64,000 nt of DNA, from positions 1,212,804 through 1,276,803 of the forward strand of contig NZ_JAKRFI010000001.1 in NCBI RefSeq assembly GCF_022348165.1, in the 5' to 3' direction. Of this stretch, positions 56,066 to 63,855 are shown one piece after another. Source of the DNA: Halomonas sp. McH1-25. GTDB taxonomy: Bacteria; Pseudomonadota; Gammaproteobacteria; Pseudomonadales; Halomonadaceae. The notes under the pieces are model-generated. The model searched no databases, was not told the origin of the DNA, and saw nothing but the letters and a program-made list of their open reading frames with translations. The position numbers were made by a program, and so were the translations under genes. Within the stretch, counting starts at the first letter, position 1. Every line of letters begins with the position of its first letter.

Positions 56066-57712
56066 ATGCACGACCGCGCCCCTCGTAGCCGTTTGGCCAC
56101 GCACAGCGTCGATAACCAGCCGCTCCCCCCGCGTGATCGCGACTTTCTGGCCCTGGATAGGCCGCTCCGCGACACCCTGGCCCGCGAAGCGCCGGCATGG
56201 GTGGCAAGGCGTCTCGCCCCACTGGGCGCCGCCGTCGGCAGCCGCGAGTTCCAGTTGCTGGGCGAGGAAGCCAATCGCCACCCTCCCGAACTACACCTGT
56301 TCGACCGCCACGGGCGCCGTCTCGATGAGGTCCGCTACCATCCCGCCTATCATCAGCTCATGCACTTGGCCTTCGATCATGGCTGGCATACGGTCGCCTG
56401 GGAGGAAGAGCATCAGGGCGGCCATCAGGCGCATGTCGCAGCCCTTTATCTACTTACCCAGGCCGAGCCGGGCTTCTGCTGCCCGGTGACCATGACCCAT
56501 GCCGCCGTACCTGCGCTACGCCGTGAGCCGAGCGTTTACGATGCCTGGTGTTCGCGATTGCAGGCCTGGGACTACGATCCGCGCGCCGTGCCCGCCTGGG
56601 AAAAACCCGCCGTCACCATGGGCATGGCGATGACCGAAAAACAGGGTGGCAGCGACGTTCGCGCCAACACCACCCAGGCCGTTCGCGACGACGGGGGTTA
56701 TCGCCTGACCGGCCACAAGTGGTTCTGTAGCGCGCCGATGTCCGATGCCTTTTTGACCCTGGCTCAGACCGACGATGGCCTTGGCTGCTTTCTGGTGCCG
56801 CGCTTCACACCGGATGGCGAGCGCAACGCCATCGAACTGCAGCGCCTCAAGGACAAGTGCGGCAATCGCGCCAATGCGTCGGCGGAAATCGAATACCGTG
56901 GCGCCTGGGCCGAAGCCGTCGGTGCGCCGAATCGGGGCATCGCCACTATCCTGGAGATGGTGCAGCAGACCCGGCTGGATGCCGCTACCGCTCCGCCCGG
57001 CATGATGCGCCAGGCGTTGCTGGAGGTTTGGCTACACGTTCGCGAGCGCCATGCCTTCGGTCGCCGGCTCGCCGAGCAGCCGCTGATGAAACGGGTCATC
57101 GGCGATCTTGCTTTGGAAACCGAAGCCAGCCTGGCACTGACGATGCGTACCGCGCGTGCGTTCGATATGCCGAACGACCCTCATGAACGCGCCCTGGCCC
57201 GCCTGCTGCCGGCACTCGCCAAGTACTGGCACAACAAGCGAGGCCCCGGCTTCATGGCCGAAGCCATGGAGTGCCTGGGCGGCATCGGCTATGTCGAGGA
57301 AACGCCTCTCGCCCGCCTGTATCGCGAGGCGCCGGTCAACTCGATTTGGGAAGGCTCGGGCAATGTGATCTGCCTGGATGTGCTGCGTATTTTGGAGCGG
57401 CATCCCGAGTGCATCGACGCCCTGCGCGACGAACTAGCCACGGCGCGCGGCCAGTCGAACGATTATGACCGGTCATTGGTACAGCTCGACACGCTGTTGC
57501 AAAGCTCGCAGGAGGAGACCGAAGCCAGTGCCCGCTGGCTGACTCAGCGGATGGCCCAGTGCCTGCAGGCTGCATTGCTGTTGCGGCATGCGCCCGAGGC
57601 AGTGGCACAGACCTTCTGCCGCAGCCGGCTGGGCCGGGACATCAGCCCCGTGTATGGCGTGCTACCCTTCGACGCCCCGCTCGACGCCATCCTGTCGCGT
57701 ATCGTGCCTTGA
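56066..57712 (+). CDS. AidB-like acyl-CoA dehydrogenase
   Basis: A 548-residue flavoprotein: GMAMTEKQGGSDVRANTTQA and GHKWFCSAPMSDAFLTLAQT, then RERHAFGRRLAEQPLMKRVIGDLALE and the C-terminal PVNSIWEGSGNVICLDVLRI. The long C-terminal extension and QGGSDVRANTT are typical of AidB, the adaptive-response flavoprotein that binds DNA and is linked to protection from alkylation. An isovaleryl-CoA dehydrogenase-like role is the alternative. AAGGAG lies before ATG 56066. Confidence 0.88.
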   Translation: MHDRAPRSRLATHSVDNQPLPPRDRDFLALDRPLRDTLAREAPAWVARRLAPLGAAVGSREFQLLGEEANRHPPELHLFDRHGRRLDEVRYHPAYHQLMHLAFDHGWHTVAWEEEHQGGHQAHVAALYLLTQAEPGFCCPVTMTHAAVPALRREPSVYDAWCSRLQAWDYDPRAVPAWEKPAVTMGMAMTEKQGGSDVRANTTQAVRDDGGYRLTGHKWFCSAPMSDAFLTLAQTDDGLGCFLVPRFTPDGERNAIELQRLKDKCGNRANASAEIEYRGAWAEAVGAPNRGIATILEMVQQTRLDAATAPPGMMRQALLEVWLHVRERHAFGRRLAEQPLMKRVIGDLALETEASLALTMRTARAFDMPNDPHERALARLLPALAKYWHNKRGPGFMAEAMECLGGIGYVEETPLARLYREAPVNSIWEGSGNVICLDVLRILERHPECIDALRDELATARGQSNDYDRSLVQLDTLLQSSQEETEASARWLTQRMAQCLQAALLLRHAPEAVAQTFCRSRLGRDISPVYGVLPFDAPLDAILSRIVP

Positions 57713-57732
57713 CGGACAGCACCGATACGCGG

Positions 57733-58341
57733 TCAGCCGAGCAATACCCGCAATGCCAGGGCGATCAGCAATACACCGGTGATGCGGTTGATCCAGTGTG
57801 CACGGGCCTGGAGCCATGGCAGCACCCGGGAATGCGACAGCGCCACGGCAACCAGTACATACCAGGCACCGTCGATCAGCGTCGCCGTCGCCACGATGAT
57901 CGCCTTGGCTGCCCATCCCATGTCGGCACTGACGAACTGACTGAGTAGCGCGACGAAGAACAGGATCAGCTTGGGGTTGGCCAGGGCGACAACGATGCCG
58001 TCACGCGCCGCCTGAACGGGGTTGGTAATGGCGGCCTGGGCTTCCAGCGCGCCACCACGCCCAGCACGCAGCGCCTTGATCCCCAACCACGCCAGATAGG
58101 CCGCGCCGCCCCAAGTGATCGTCTGAAACAGTACGGGTTGGTGCGTGATTACGGCACCTAGCCCCCAGACGGTCAGCAACGCATAGAACCCAACCCCCAG
58201 CGCATGACTGAGCCCAGCCACGACGCCGGGTGTACGCCCGCCTCCCAGGGTATGCCGCAGCACCATGGCCAGGCTGGGCCCCGGCGACATGGCCCCCATC
58301 GCGCAGACGGCAGCCAGTGATAACCATAGCGTTAGCGGCAT
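57733..58341 (-). CDS. LysE/RhtB-family amino-acid exporter
   Basis: A 202-residue inner membrane protein with about six hydrophobic segments. The N-terminal LAAVCAMGAMSPGPSLAMVLRHTLGGGR and FQTITWGGAAYLAWLGIKALR match the LysE/RhtB family. Substrates of close relatives include threonine, homoserine, lysine or leucine, and this one is not predictable. Convergent with the AidB-like gene. Confidence 0.9.
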   Translation of the reverse strand: MPLTLWLSLAAVCAMGAMSPGPSLAMVLRHTLGGGRTPGVVAGLSHALGVGFYALLTVWGLGAVITHQPVLFQTITWGGAAYLAWLGIKALRAGRGGALEAQAAITNPVQAARDGIVVALANPKLILFFVALLSQFVSADMGWAAKAIIVATATLIDGAWYVLVAVALSHSRVLPWLQARAHWINRITGVLLIALALRVLLG

Positions 58342-58356
58342 ATCTTCCTCGGTTGG

Positions 58357-58767
58357 CTAGCGGTGGTACTGCTTGGCGGCTTCCGGTTGCCAAAGGATGG
58401 CGTCGACACGCAAGCGCGTCGGCCGCCCATCGGGCAGTAGCCAATCGATGACTTCGCCTACCCGCAGCCCCAACAGGGCAGCACCGACCGGGGCCAGGAT
58501 CGATAGCCCATCCGGGGTTTCCGCCAAGGCATGTGGATAGACCAGAGTACGCGTGATGGCGTTACCGTAGGTCAGCTCGGTGAAGCAGAATCGACTGTTC
58601 ATACTGATCACATCCGCCGGCATCTCTTCGGGGTCGAAGATTTCGGCACGCAACAGTTCGGCTTGCAAAATTTCGGCAACGGAACGGTTGTGGTGATCGC
58701 AGGTGTCGATCAGGTGTTGCACACGTTCGGCATCCAGCCGATTCATGACAAGCATCGGGCGTGGCAT
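58357..58767 (-). CDS. rnk: Nucleoside diphosphate kinase regulator (Rnk)
   Basis: A 136-residue GreA/GreB-like protein without the N-terminal coiled-coil finger of full Gre factors. MLVMNRLDAERVQHLIDT and the C-terminal FKBP-like part (LAPVGAALLGLRVGEVIDWLLPDG) match Rnk, which binds RNA polymerase. Start at ATG 58767 with GAGAAGGAG upstream. Two intrinsic terminators on the same strand lie upstream and may control it. LysE gene is 15 bases downstream. Confidence 0.87.
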   Translation of the reverse strand: MPRPMLVMNRLDAERVQHLIDTCDHHNRSVAEILQAELLRAEIFDPEEMPADVISMNSRFCFTELTYGNAITRTLVYPHALAETPDGLSILAPVGAALLGLRVGEVIDWLLPDGRPTRLRVDAILWQPEAAKQYHR

Positions 58768-58802
58768 CAGAGACTCCTTCTCTTTGGCCATGCGCAATCG
58801 CG

Positions 58803-58843
58803 CAGAAAAAACAGTCCTTCATGCGAAATTCATGAAGGACTGT
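58803..58843 (-). terminator. Strong intrinsic terminator 36-76 bases upstream of rnk
   Basis: A 13-bp perfect stem ACAGTCCTTCATG / CATGAAGGACTGT with a 7-base loop, followed on the minus strand by TTTTTTC. It faces toward rnk, where no annotated gene would need it. Confidence 0.88.
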
Positions 58844-58925
58844 CGACCTGCCGATCATAACGCCTATCTCGCCTGTCGGTAAGGCCAAACGCATGCGACT
58901 AAAGTTCACCCCTTTACCGACATAC

Positions 58926-58955
58926 GAAAAAAGCCCGGGACGCGAGTCACCGGGC
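58926..58955 (-). terminator. Second intrinsic terminator upstream of rnk
   Basis: A 6-bp stem GCCCGG / CCGGGC plus a neighbouring weak pair, followed by TTTTTT on the minus strand. Placed about 85 bases upstream of the 58.8 kb terminator in the same direction. Confidence 0.82.
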
Positions 58956-59468
58956 GAATGCAAAAGCTGGGATACAGCTGGGGCATTGTACACCGCATAG
59001 TTAACATGCCTATCGAATGAGATGCCGCTGGTTTATAGGCTTTATTAGCTCATGTGAATAAATTGGGAATTAAACGCTTGGCAAAGACACTCAGCGGACG
59101 ATGGCGCAGCCCTGCCAACGCCATTACTTCCCCACGGCAACGTTCTTGCTTACCGTACAAGTTTAGATAGGCATCGCATGCCAATGTACAGTTAATGTAC
59201 AATTAATGCATGACAACAAAGTTAACGTTTTGCCGTGCACTTTGTCGGCACGTTCCCTGGCAACATCGTGATCGAAACGATTCGCCACATTGCCGAACAG
59301 ACGAACCTCCTTCTCGTCAGCGGGCATTGACCAATACCGTGCGAACTGCCTGCCCATGATGACGCCAAGCATGACAAGCAGAGGCATGTCGTCTAGTTTT
59401 ATAGCCGAGCGGAAGGAAACCGCACGAAGCCTAGCGTAGGCACCCCAACAAGGAAGGAGAAGATCGAA
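58956..59468. other. Gene-poor stretch with 11-bp direct repeats
   Basis: No convincing protein gene. Two 11-base near-identical units AATGTACAGTT (59183-59193) and AATGTACAATT (59194-59204), followed by AATGCATGAC, are spaced by one helical turn and could be a regulator site. A minus-strand transcript, possibly with a TACAAT -10 element near 58991, may start here and end at one of the two terminators. Low GC relative to neighbours. Confidence 0.4.
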
Positions 59469-59684
59469 ATGGATTTCGTGAACGGAAGAGTTTTGGAAGT
59501 ACCGCAATGGTGGCTGAAGCCGCGCGTGAATCAACTGGCTGAAGGCGTTACATGCCATGTCATCGATCGTAACTCCCCAGTATCCAAGGAAGGCAACGTA
59601 ACGAAGCTGGCCTACTACCAGCTGCGTGTCGACGAAGTATGCCACGACACCTGCCGTTGCACCGTCCTAAAGCGGATGAATTGA
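59469..59684 (+). CDS. Hypothetical small protein, Cys-containing C terminus
   Basis: A 71-residue protein starting at ATG 59469 with a strong AAGGAAGGAG 10-20 bases upstream, which is the main evidence for translation. The sequence starts MDFVNGRVLEVPQWWLKPR, and three cysteines lie near the end (VDEVCHDTCRCTVL). A strong hairpin terminator follows. Not recognised. It could be a lineage-specific regulator or metal-binding peptide. Confidence 0.6.
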   Translation: MDFVNGRVLEVPQWWLKPRVNQLAEGVTCHVIDRNSPVSKEGNVTKLAYYQLRVDEVCHDTCRCTVLKRMN

Positions 59685-59725
59685 CTCTCATGGCGTTTCG
59701 TTTCATCCAACCCCAATGTGTACGA

Positions 59726-59748
59726 CAGCCCGGTGGCACACCGGGCTG
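59726..59748 (+). terminator. Hairpin after the 71-residue protein gene
   Basis: A 10-bp perfect stem CAGCCCGGTG / CACCGGGCTG with a 3-base loop; no T tract. Probable transcript end for the gene at 59.5 kb. Confidence 0.65.
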
Positions 59749-59951
59749 ATAGCCCCTCCCCCTGCAACACACTGCAAGCAATCCAGTCCCCTGCTGTCAG
59801 ACTCACCGGTTTTCACACTTGCTCTCGACATCCAGCATGGCCGTTCTGCCATGGTGCCATGAGGGCGTTTTTTTCCTTGAATGTAACGGCATGTGTACTA
59901 ACGTATAGAGAAGGCACGGAATGCCTAGGCGAAAACACGGAGGAGCCCCTT

Positions 59952-60170
59952 ATGGATAAGACACAGAGAACGGCACATTCGATTCGCGTCTGGTTGGGTA
60001 TCGACAAGATTTCCCGGGCAGACCACTCCATTGCGACAGCCCGCCGTAGCCTCGACGATGGACCGATGAGCGTGGAGCAGGCTGCCAATGCCCGGCGGGA
60101 AGCGGAGTACGTAGCTCGGCGCAATGGCGTCAAGGAACCGCTGCTACAGCTATGGAAGGTGGTGCACTGA
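59952..60170 (+). CDS. Hypothetical small basic protein
   Basis: A 72-residue protein from ATG 59952 preceded by GGAGGAG. It reads MDKTQRTAHSIRVWLGIDKI, then TARRSLDDGPMSVEQAANARREAEYVARRNG, with a helical, charged profile. The frame is open further upstream to 59718 but that part lacks a ribosome site. A perfect palindrome lies 30 bases downstream. Not recognised. Confidence 0.6.
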   Translation: MDKTQRTAHSIRVWLGIDKISRADHSIATARRSLDDGPMSVEQAANARREAEYVARRNGVKEPLLQLWKVVH

Positions 60171-60199
60171 ATGGTCGACGCTGCATCCCTATCACAGTG

Positions 60200-60227
60200 A
60201 CGAGGGGCGGCATATGCCGCCCCTCGT
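60200..60227. terminator. 28-bp perfect palindrome, likely terminator
   Basis: A perfect inverted repeat centred on CATATG (arms ACGAGGGGCGGCAT and ATGCCGCCCCTCGT), followed by TATCGTT. It is placed between the converging small-protein gene and zinc-ribbon gene and can serve both. Confidence 0.75.
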
Positions 60228-60252
60228 TATCGTTACAAAGCGGCCCTTTCCG

Positions 60253-60642
60253 TTACGAATTCAAGGAATTTTCATCGTATCGGTACCAGTGGCTTGCTCG
60301 CGGCATCAGTTGCCCTTTCGTTGCCCTGCGAGCGTTTTCAACCTCCACCTCATGTTCCAGTGTCGCCTCTCGTCTCAATGACGGCTTTCTGTAGCCAGGC
60401 AGACTTTGCTGTGACAATGCATGCTTGATCAATGCCAAGTCACGCTTGGAGTCGGTTTCCATGAACTGAGCCAGCATACGCGCCGCTTCCTCGCGGACGA
60501 ATTCGTAGATGTACTCGTCATAGGTTGTGATGAAAGATCGGCAGTAACGACAGGTTAGTGTATCGGCAGGCGCAGGGTCGCCTTTCCAGAAGTTGGTGCC
60601 TTGGCAATGTGGGCAAGCGACTGAGCGTGAAAGGTTGAACAT
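60253..60642 (-). CDS. Zinc-ribbon small protein (copy 1)
   Basis: A 129-residue protein with two CxxC pairs, ACPHCQG (about 9-14) and LTCRYCRSF (about 30-36), forming a zinc ribbon, then the motif FITTYDEYIYEFVREEAARMLAQF. The C-terminal 45 residues are basic. It is paralogous to the protein at 61.1-61.3 kb, including the FWKG and TTYDEYI core and a CAGGAGGCC ribosome site. Function unknown, possibly nucleic-acid or partner binding. Confidence 0.75.
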   Translation of the reverse strand: MFNLSRSVACPHCQGTNFWKGDPAPADTLTCRYCRSFITTYDEYIYEFVREEAARMLAQFMETDSKRDLALIKHALSQQSLPGYRKPSLRREATLEHEVEVENARRATKGQLMPRASHWYRYDENSLNS

Positions 60643-60741
60643 AAGGCCTCCTGCCTTTGTGTTGTTATCGAACGTAACGTACCACTCCGACTACAACCTC
60701 GAAATGCCACCTAATCAGGCTTTGGTGCGTCCTGCTTTATC

Positions 60742-61007
60742 GTGACGGATGCCATACTGCGGCATGAGTGCCAGGCCAGCATCGACACCCTGACAGTCGG
60801 CGTCGGCCTGGCCTCCATGGGTAACGTCCATATCCTATGGACGGCCTTGGCTATCGGCCTAGCCACGCTACTTATGGCGACGCTCGGCGTGATGCCGGGA
60901 CGCGTACTGGGAACGATCGTGGGTAAACGGACGGAAATCGCAGGGGAGTCATTCTTATCGGTATCGGCTCGGCGATCCTCGCCGAGCATCTGGGCCTATT
61001 CGCCTGA
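60742..61007 (+). pseudogene. Relic of an MntP-like (DUF204) manganese efflux pump
   Basis: The frame from 60742 reads [20 protein letters not shown] and then [20 protein letters not shown], as in the C-terminal half of MntP. About 60955 the reading must shift by one base to continue as [20 protein letters not shown] before a stop at 61005-61007. The N-terminal half is absent. So the gene is truncated and frameshifted. It lies between the two zinc-ribbon paralogs. Confidence 0.75.
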
Positions 61008-61084
61008 GCTTGAGGCGCTGCGCCCGCTTCGTACGCCAAGCCATTGCCTGGGCTTGACGTACGAACAGGATGAATCAGCGAGCT

Positions 61085-61342
61085 TCAAGCGCTCAGCCGT
61101 TGCTCCGGCTCGGCCAGGACGCGCTTGAGATAAGCCAGATCATCGGCGGTACGCGCTTCGGTGAACTGTGCCAGCAACTGCTCGGCTTCGCGCTGGATGG
61201 CACTGCGGATGTATTCATCGTAGGTTGTGACGAAGCTATCGCAGTAACGGCAATGCAATGATGAAGTGGGTTCCGGGTTGCCTTTCCAGAAGTTGATGCC
61301 AGAACACGTGGAACACGTCACTTCTCTGGAACGATTGAGCAT
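61085..61342 (-). CDS. Zinc-ribbon small protein (copy 2)
   Basis: An 85-residue protein with CSTCSG and LHCRYCDSF cysteine pairs and the motif NFWKGNPEP ... [24 protein letters not shown], closely similar to the first 75 residues of the 60.3 kb protein but lacking its basic tail. ATG 61342 has the same upstream GGCCTCCTGCC block on the plus strand as copy 1. The pair probably results from duplication. Confidence 0.75.
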   Translation of the reverse strand: MLNRSREVTCSTCSGINFWKGNPEPTSSLHCRYCDSFVTTYDEYIRSAIQREAEQLLAQFTEARTADDLAYLKRVLAEPEQRLSA

Positions 61343-61666
61343 ATGGCCTCCTGCCACAATGGATTTTCCTGGTCTGTCCGTGACCAGACTGTGCTAGCGC
61401 AGCCGATCCACTCGGTGGCTAACGAGTGACCAGCATATAGCAAAATTCGCTATGGGCAAGCCAAGTACAACCAAGGTATACACGAAGGAACCAAAATTTC
61501 TCTTTGCAGACAATTCGTTACGTCCACAAGAAAAGATTGATTCAATCAGGGCCTGTCGATACGCACAAGTCGTGTACACCCCCCATGGGATAGAGCCATT
61601 CTGTAAGATTGTGGCTTGGGGAGCATGCCTTACGATGTTAAGGTACGCGGCCATTTAGGAGGGCAC
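61343..61666. other. Intergenic region without recognised gene
   Basis: A 324-base gap, AT-richer than the genome, between the zinc-ribbon gene and the 74-residue gene. Small open frames exist on both strands but lack ribosome sites and family features. No hairpin of note. Confidence 0.5.
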
Positions 61667-61891
61667 ATGAGCATTACCGACGAACTGAAAGCCGCCATTA
61701 CCGATTATCGCCTGGCTAAGCGCCGTTACCCTGAAGCCATTACCGTGACGCCCGTCAAGATGGCTGAGTTGATGCAGCATAGCTTGGAACAGGCCAAGAC
61801 CACGATGGCGGACACCAACCCCAATCTTTTCATGGGCGTTGAAATTCAGGTAGACGCCGACCAGGACGACCCCATCGTCGTCCAAGGGTAA
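61667..61891 (+). CDS. Hypothetical small acidic-tailed protein
   Basis: A 74-residue protein from ATG 61667 with TAGGAGGG upstream. MSITDELKAAITDYRLAKRRYP, then VKMAELMQHSLEQAKTTM and an acidic C terminus VDADQDDPIVVQG. Helical and soluble, not recognised. A hairpin 10 bases after the stop probably terminates it. Confidence 0.6.
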   Translation: MSITDELKAAITDYRLAKRRYPEAITVTPVKMAELMQHSLEQAKTTMADTNPNLFMGVEIQVDADQDDPIVVQG

Positions 61892-62211
61892 GTCGTCGAA
61901 TGCCGCCCTGGCATACCTTGGGCGGCATGTAGTCATGCCAGGATCCCGCCTAAGTAATAAGCCGTGGTGCCGAGCCGGGCCTCGCAGCGCTTGACGCGTA
62001 TCAGTTGCAGGTGGTGACGATCCCCTTTCGTGTTGCCCCGCATGACCTTTTGAATCAGTTATCTGTAGTATCCAGATAACAAGGCTCGAGTGACCCGCGT
62101 CTCATCGATATCCTCCTGGTACGTTTACACTCAAGCACCAGCGCATCTCTGCCGGTGGGAAACTGCCGGGCTTGAAGACACCCTTAATTTCATGCACGAA
62201 AAGAGAAAACC
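61892..62211. other. Intergenic region with two hairpins
   Basis: Holds a hairpin at 61901-61927 (TGCCGCCC / GGGCGGCA) ending the small-protein gene, and another at 62058-62080 (GTTATCTG / CAGATAAC). The rest is likely the promoter and leader of the M42 peptidase gene. Confidence 0.5.
61901..61927 (+). terminator. Hairpin after the 74-residue protein gene
   Basis: An 8-bp stem TGCCGCCC / GGGCGGCA with an 11-base loop. No strong T tract. Confidence 0.55.
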
Positions 62212-63468
62212 ATGGACGAAACGAATCAGCCCTGGACCCGGCCCATGCCGGACGAGCAGTTCGACCTGATGCGCCGTATTCTCGCCGCACCCAGCCCGGT
62301 GGGGTTGGAAGGCGCCATGACCTACGGTGTGCTCAAGCCGCATTTCGAGTCCTTCGCACCGGATGACTGGCATGTTCATCAGTTCAAGGGGCATGCCGGT
62401 ATCGTACTGGACTCCCACCCGGGCCGGGAGGATCTGCTCAAGGTCATGATCATTGGCCACGCCGACAAGATTCGCATGCAGGTGCGCAGCATCGGCGACG
62501 ACGGCAAGGTCTGGATCAATACCGATGCCTTCCTGCCTACGGTCGTGGTCGGTCACGAGGTCATCCTGTTCAGCGAAGACCCGGAGGAGCCGGGCAGCTA
62601 TCGCACGATCCAAGGCGGCACGGTGGAAGCGCTGGGCGCCATCCATTTCGCCGACCCGGCGGTCCGCTCGGGCGAGAAAGGCATCAAGAAAGAGCAGATC
62701 TATCTGGACCTGCAGATCCATGGCGAGAACAAGAAACAGCAGGTACTGAATCTGGGCGTGCGTCCCGGCGATTCCATCATCCTGAACCGTCCCATCCGCC
62801 CCGGTTTCAGCCCCAACACCTTCTATGGCGCCTATCTGGATAACGGCCTGGGCTGCTTTGTCACGGCCGAAGTCGCGCGGCTAATCGCCGAGGCAGGCGG
62901 CACCCGGCAGGTACGCATGCTCTATGCCATCGCCAGCTATGAAGAAATCGGACGTTTCGGCAGCCGGGTACTGGCCGGAGAACTCAAGCCCGATGTACTG
63001 ATCGGCGTGGACGTGAATCACGACTACGTGGCAGCACCAGGTATCGGCGATAGGCGCATGCAGCCGCTGGAGATGGGCAAGGGCTTCACCCTGGCGGTTG
63101 GCGCCATCGCCAGCGAGCAGTTGAACCGGATTATCGAGAGTACTGCGAAAGATCACGGCATTCCCATGCAGCGCGATATCGTGGGAGCGGACACGGGCAC
63201 TGACGGCATGGCCGGCGTGCTGGCCGCCGTGGATTGTGCCGCCACGTCCATTGGCTTCCCTATCCGCAACATGCACACGATCTCCGAGACGGGTAATACC
63301 CAGGACATGCTGGCAGCCATCCATGGCCTGACCCGCACGATCCAGGCGCTGGACGCCCTGCCGGATCCGCATAGGGAATTTCTCGACAACCATCCACGCC
63401 TGGATCAGGCCAGTCCGCTTGGGCATCAGGGCTCGGCCTGCCCCGACAAGGACGAACCGGAACACTGA
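62212..63468 (+). CDS. M42-family metallopeptidase
   Basis: A 418-residue aminopeptidase-like protein: LAAPSPVGLEGAM, IIGHADKIRMQV (first metal histidine and Asp), GAYLDNGLGCFV (bridging Asp), the catalytic glutamates in ASYEEIGRFGSR, IGVDVNHDY, and a histidine in RNMHTISETG. This agrees with cobalt/zinc-dependent M42 (glutamyl aminopeptidase-like) enzymes, though it has an insert and a C-terminal tail. AAGAGAAAA lies before the ATG. It sits inside an otherwise eroded segment. Confidence 0.85.
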   Translation: MDETNQPWTRPMPDEQFDLMRRILAAPSPVGLEGAMTYGVLKPHFESFAPDDWHVHQFKGHAGIVLDSHPGREDLLKVMIIGHADKIRMQVRSIGDDGKVWINTDAFLPTVVVGHEVILFSEDPEEPGSYRTIQGGTVEALGAIHFADPAVRSGEKGIKKEQIYLDLQIHGENKKQQVLNLGVRPGDSIILNRPIRPGFSPNTFYGAYLDNGLGCFVTAEVARLIAEAGGTRQVRMLYAIASYEEIGRFGSRVLAGELKPDVLIGVDVNHDYVAAPGIGDRRMQPLEMGKGFTLAVGAIASEQLNRIIESTAKDHGIPMQRDIVGADTGTDGMAGVLAAVDCAATSIGFPIRNMHTISETGNTQDMLAAIHGLTRTIQALDALPDPHREFLDNHPRLDQASPLGHQGSACPDKDEPEH

Positions 63469-63551
63469 CAGCCACTCGGAACGACAGACAGGACGATAAG
63501 TACAGCGGCTTCCTGTGCAGCGGCTGACTATACGAAGTCGGGTAGAACCAG

Positions 63552-63580
63552 GGTCGTGCCATCACCAATGGCGCACGACC
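63552..63580 (+). terminator. Hairpin downstream of the M42 peptidase gene
   Basis: An 8-bp stem GGTCGTGC / GCACGACC, with an alternative inner stem GCCAT / ATGGC. It is 84 bases after the peptidase stop codon. Confidence 0.5.
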
Positions 63581-63608
63581 TTGGCTCGAAGCGCTGCCGT
63601 TCGATACG

Positions 63609-63740
63609 ACCCACGCCAAGCTACGACATACCTGGGAGAATGCGAGGTGCGATATAGACCGGTCCGACCTGCGCTTTCATGACTTGCAGCACAGCTATGC
63701 GAGCCTGCTGGCTCACGCCGGAGAAAGCATGACGACGGTA
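63609..63740 (+). pseudogene. Relic of a tyrosine-recombinase (phage-type integrase) C-terminal domain
   Basis: One reading frame gives LRHTWENARCDIDRSDL followed by RFHDLQHSYASLLAHAGES, which matches the integrase segment around the catalytic H-x-L-R of box II. The expected arginine is glutamine here (HDLQH), no start is present, and no LGH box or catalytic tyrosine follows. It is therefore dead and truncated at both ends. Confidence 0.7.
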
Positions 63741-63810
63741 AGGGGATCTACTGGACCATTCGGGCCTGATCGTGACGAGCCGCTGTGTGCACAGTTCGAT
63801 GCAGTCTTAT

Positions 63811-63830
63811 GTGTTGCCCCGTGGCAACAC
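63811..63830. terminator. Hairpin downstream of etfA
   Basis: An 8-bp perfect stem GTGTTGCC / GGCAACAC with a 4-base loop, 26 bases past the etfA stop codon. Possible terminator. No T tract. Confidence 0.45.
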
Positions 63831-63855
63831 CAAGAAAGGCCAAGTGAAAACTTCC

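Noticed and set aside
59163..59645. 160-residue open frame on the minus strand
   Set aside because: Antisense to a small gene with a strong ribosome site; composition and lack of any family feature argue against coding.
61394..61654. 86-residue open frame on the minus strand
   Set aside because: No ribosome site and no recognisable features; lies in an AT-rich gap.
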